This document shows, in pieces, positions 6,005 through 6,964 of a stretch of 6,964 bases of DNA (within the stretch, counting starts at the first letter, position 1; each line of letters opens with the position of its first letter). The translations under genes were made by a program, and so were the position numbers. The stretch spans positions 1-6,964 of the forward strand of contig JAMPFE010000092.1 in assembly GCA_023664705.1 (NCBI GenBank), written 5' to 3'. Origin of the DNA: Lachnospiraceae bacterium. Lineage in GTDB: Bacteria; Bacillota; Clostridia; Oscillospirales; Ruminococcaceae. The notes under the pieces are model-generated. The model saw only the letters and a list, made by a program, of their open reading frames with translations. It was not told the origin of the DNA and did not search any database.

Positions 6005-6146
6005 GTGCTTTTGGGCGGCTGCGCCGACCAAAAGCACATCCCGCAAGGGGAACGCCCCTTGAACCCCGATCCCCGTTTTTGCTCCGAAGCAAAAAACGTC
6101 CTCAAAAATCCGAAACGGTTTTTGAGCGCGGGAGCAAAATTGCTCC
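6005..6146. repeat. Five consecutive hairpins upstream of the relaxase remnant (candidate oriT/origin region)
   Basis: In order: 6005-6037, a 10-bp outer stem (GTGCTTTTGG/CCAAAAGCAC) with an inner CGGC/GCCG stem; 6044-6061, CAAGGGG/CCCCTTG with loop AACG; 6074-6098, TTTTTGCT/AGCAAAAA with loop CCGA; 6101-6126, CTCAAAAA/TTTTTGAG with an inner CCG/CGG; and 6131-6146, GGAGCAA/TTGCTCC. The region lies between the rep gene and the relaxase, where Firmicutes mobilizable elements usually carry oriT and single-strand origins. Just left of it the minus strand reads AGTATAGCACTTA (5987-5999), which shares AGTATAG with the MobV-type oriT of pMV158. No frame here looks like a real gene. A nick site cannot be assigned from sequence. 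Confidence 0.5.
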
Positions 6147-6310
6147 TCTGCCATAGGTGTATTTTTTCGTTCGAGCGCAGATTAGTTGCTCCCAAAACAT
6201 AAGCAAATTTTTTTCTCGAGTGCGATAAGCGCTCCAGAGGTCAAAGTCGATTTTCGTCCGAGTGCGGATAAGTACACCCGAAGCCAAAGCCGCTTTTCGC
6301 TTGTCGCAGC
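6136..6310. repeat. Four degenerate ~43-46-bp tandem repeats between rep and mob
   Basis: Plus-strand units at about 6136-6179, 6180-6223, 6224-6266 and 6267-6310. Three begin GAT(A/T)AG; all carry a GCTCC- or ACACC-type box near the start and an A-rich then T-rich middle. The first three end in CGAGTGC or CGAGCGC; the last ends differently. The GCTCC/ACACC boxes at 6141, 6187, 6230 and 6273 are spaced 46, 43 and 43 bp. The array abuts the rep stop codon. Such arrays in element backbones are often protein-binding sites for replication, partition or transfer, but I do not recognise this family. Confidence 0.55.
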
Positions 6311-6964
6311 TTATATGCCTTTCACGTGGCTCATATCATAATTGACCCACGCCCGATAGTAACTATCCATAGTTGAGGGCGCGTTGTACAGTGCTGTTAT
6401 CAGGTATGCTCGGATATTTCTCACATCGGACGTGTTCTTTTTCAGAGCTGTGAGAACGTATTCGATATGCCCGCTGTCAAGCTTCAGAAAACGCGACTTA
6501 ACGACCTCTTGCGGCAGCTCCTCGCCGTTGACTCGAATAGTGGGTCTGTTGGAGCAAACCACGTCAAACATAATCTCCACCAACTCGTCCACCTTTTCTT
6601 TTTCAGCTTGGTAATCATACTCGATGTTATCTCGGATAAGCTGAAGATACTTGGCACGTTCTTCCGAAGAACAAATCCTTGCTGAATTTTCAATCCTATC
6701 AATCCCGTCGGAAATGATTGATTGATTTGGATTGATAACTTTGGATTTATTTTCTTTGGTTTTATAAGTATGTTCCGCCGTTTCGTCGGAACTTGTCCCG
6801 ACGTTTTCTCCGCACTTGTTCGGCGATTTTGGCGGTACTTGTTCCGCCGAAATGTCGGAACAGGCTTCGGGCTTCATTTTGCGTATCGCTTCGTTACCTT
6901 GCTTAATGGGATTTTCGAGCAATGCAATGTCCTCGATGACACGGAAATACCGTTTCGCGGGCAT
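6311..6964 (-). CDS. Replication initiator protein, C-terminal part (RepA_N/DUF6017 type), 5' end outside the window
   Basis: The visible 217 residues end a replication initiator of the type carried by Firmicutes integrative conjugative elements and plasmids. Residues ~100-212 match my recollection of the C-terminal DUF6017 region: YLQLIRDNIEYDY, then VDELVEIMFDVV, IRVNGEELPQEVVKSRFLKL, IEYVLTALKKN and the hallmark IRAYLITALYNAPSTMDSYY. Residues 35-98 are a Ser/Asn/Lys-rich linker. The first codon in the window happens to be ATG, but relatives have a winged-helix RepA_N domain of more than 100 residues before this point, so the gene almost surely continues off the right edge. It points toward the hairpin/repeat region and the relaxase remnant, forming a rep-ori-mob layout. 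Four 23-bp repeats lie inside the linker-coding DNA. Confidence 0.82.
   Translation of the reverse strand: MPAKRYFRVIEDIALLENPIKQGNEAIRKMKPEACSDISAEQVPPKSPNKCGENVGTSSDETAEHTYKTKENKSKVINPNQSIISDGIDRIENSARICSSEERAKYLQLIRDNIEYDYQAEKEKVDELVEIMFDVVCSNRPTIRVNGEELPQEVVKSRFLKLDSGHIEYVLTALKKNTSDVRNIRAYLITALYNAPSTMDSYYRAWVNYDMSHVKGI
6768..6859. repeat. Four 23-bp direct repeats inside the rep gene (candidate iterons)
   Basis: Plus-strand copies at 6768-6790, 6791-6813, 6814-6836 and 6837-6859 have an exact 23-bp period. Three begin ACTTGT and the first begins GTATGT; each is followed by a CCG/CGG-rich core (for example TTCCGCCG...GTCGGA, itself an inverted repeat). They code for residues 36-66 of the initiator, but 23 is not a multiple of three, so the protein is not repeated. 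RepA_N-type replicons are known to have their origin with iterons inside the rep gene, which suits this. Confidence 0.6.

Noticed and set aside
5896..6195. Leftward ORF upstream of the relaxase start
   Set aside because: It runs through the hairpin cluster, has no SD or domain, and only joins the relaxase's first six codons by chance of frame.
6102..6287. 61-residue leftward ORF over the tandem repeats
   Set aside because: Its composition follows the DNA repeats, it has no SD, and the repeat lengths (43, 44, 46) do not keep the frame.
6136..6310. CRISPR array
   Set aside because: The repeats are contiguous and degenerate with no unique spacers, and no cas gene is present.

Overview
The window looks like part of a low-to-mid GC Gram-positive chromosome, most likely a gut Clostridia (Oscillospiraceae-like). 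This rests on the Shine-Dalgarno (SD) sites of AGGAGG type, consensus TTGACA/TATAAT promoters, an MMPL pump paired with a TetR repressor, and fragments of a Firmicutes-type mobile element. I assigned everything by reading the sequence; no database was searched.

Left flank (1-1016). The first ~125 bases, read leftward, look like an rRNA operon leader: a promoter (TTTACA-N17-TAAAAT) followed by an antitermination boxA-like motif, with the rRNA genes presumably off the left edge. Bases 133-480 hold no convincing gene. A very short leftward Cro/CI-type helix-turn-helix gene (493-663) has a 25-bp palindrome over its own -10 box. Further right are a GC-rich hairpin, a pair of 21-bp-spaced repeats that resemble an insertion-sequence end, and a strong rightward terminator (974-1010).

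Centre (1017-5380). A leftward gene encodes a 1216-residue RND/MMPL-family membrane exporter. Between its two six-helix halves, an extracytoplasmic insert carries seven degenerate tandem units of about 70-90 residues. A rightward TetR-family regulator diverges from it. Both genes have strong promoters whose -10 boxes overlap on opposite strands, with small palindromes over both -35 boxes, so the regulator probably controls the pump and itself. This is a self-contained efflux module; the substrate cannot be read from sequence.

Right flank (5381-6964). A short orphan rightward ORF (5472-5753) runs through a terminator-like hairpin into the decayed end of a leftward MobV/Pre-type relaxase gene. 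Only the N-terminus of the relaxase survives, and it also has a frameshift in a homopolymer. Its upstream region (5990-6310) contains five successive hairpins and four ~43-46-bp degenerate tandem repeats. Beyond that lies the C-terminal part of a replication initiator of the kind found on Firmicutes conjugative elements. Inside this coding sequence are four direct repeats with an exact 23-bp period. Because 23 is not a multiple of three, they probably act as DNA (iterons of an internal origin). The right flank therefore looks like a partly decayed mobilizable/replicating element next to the efflux cassette.
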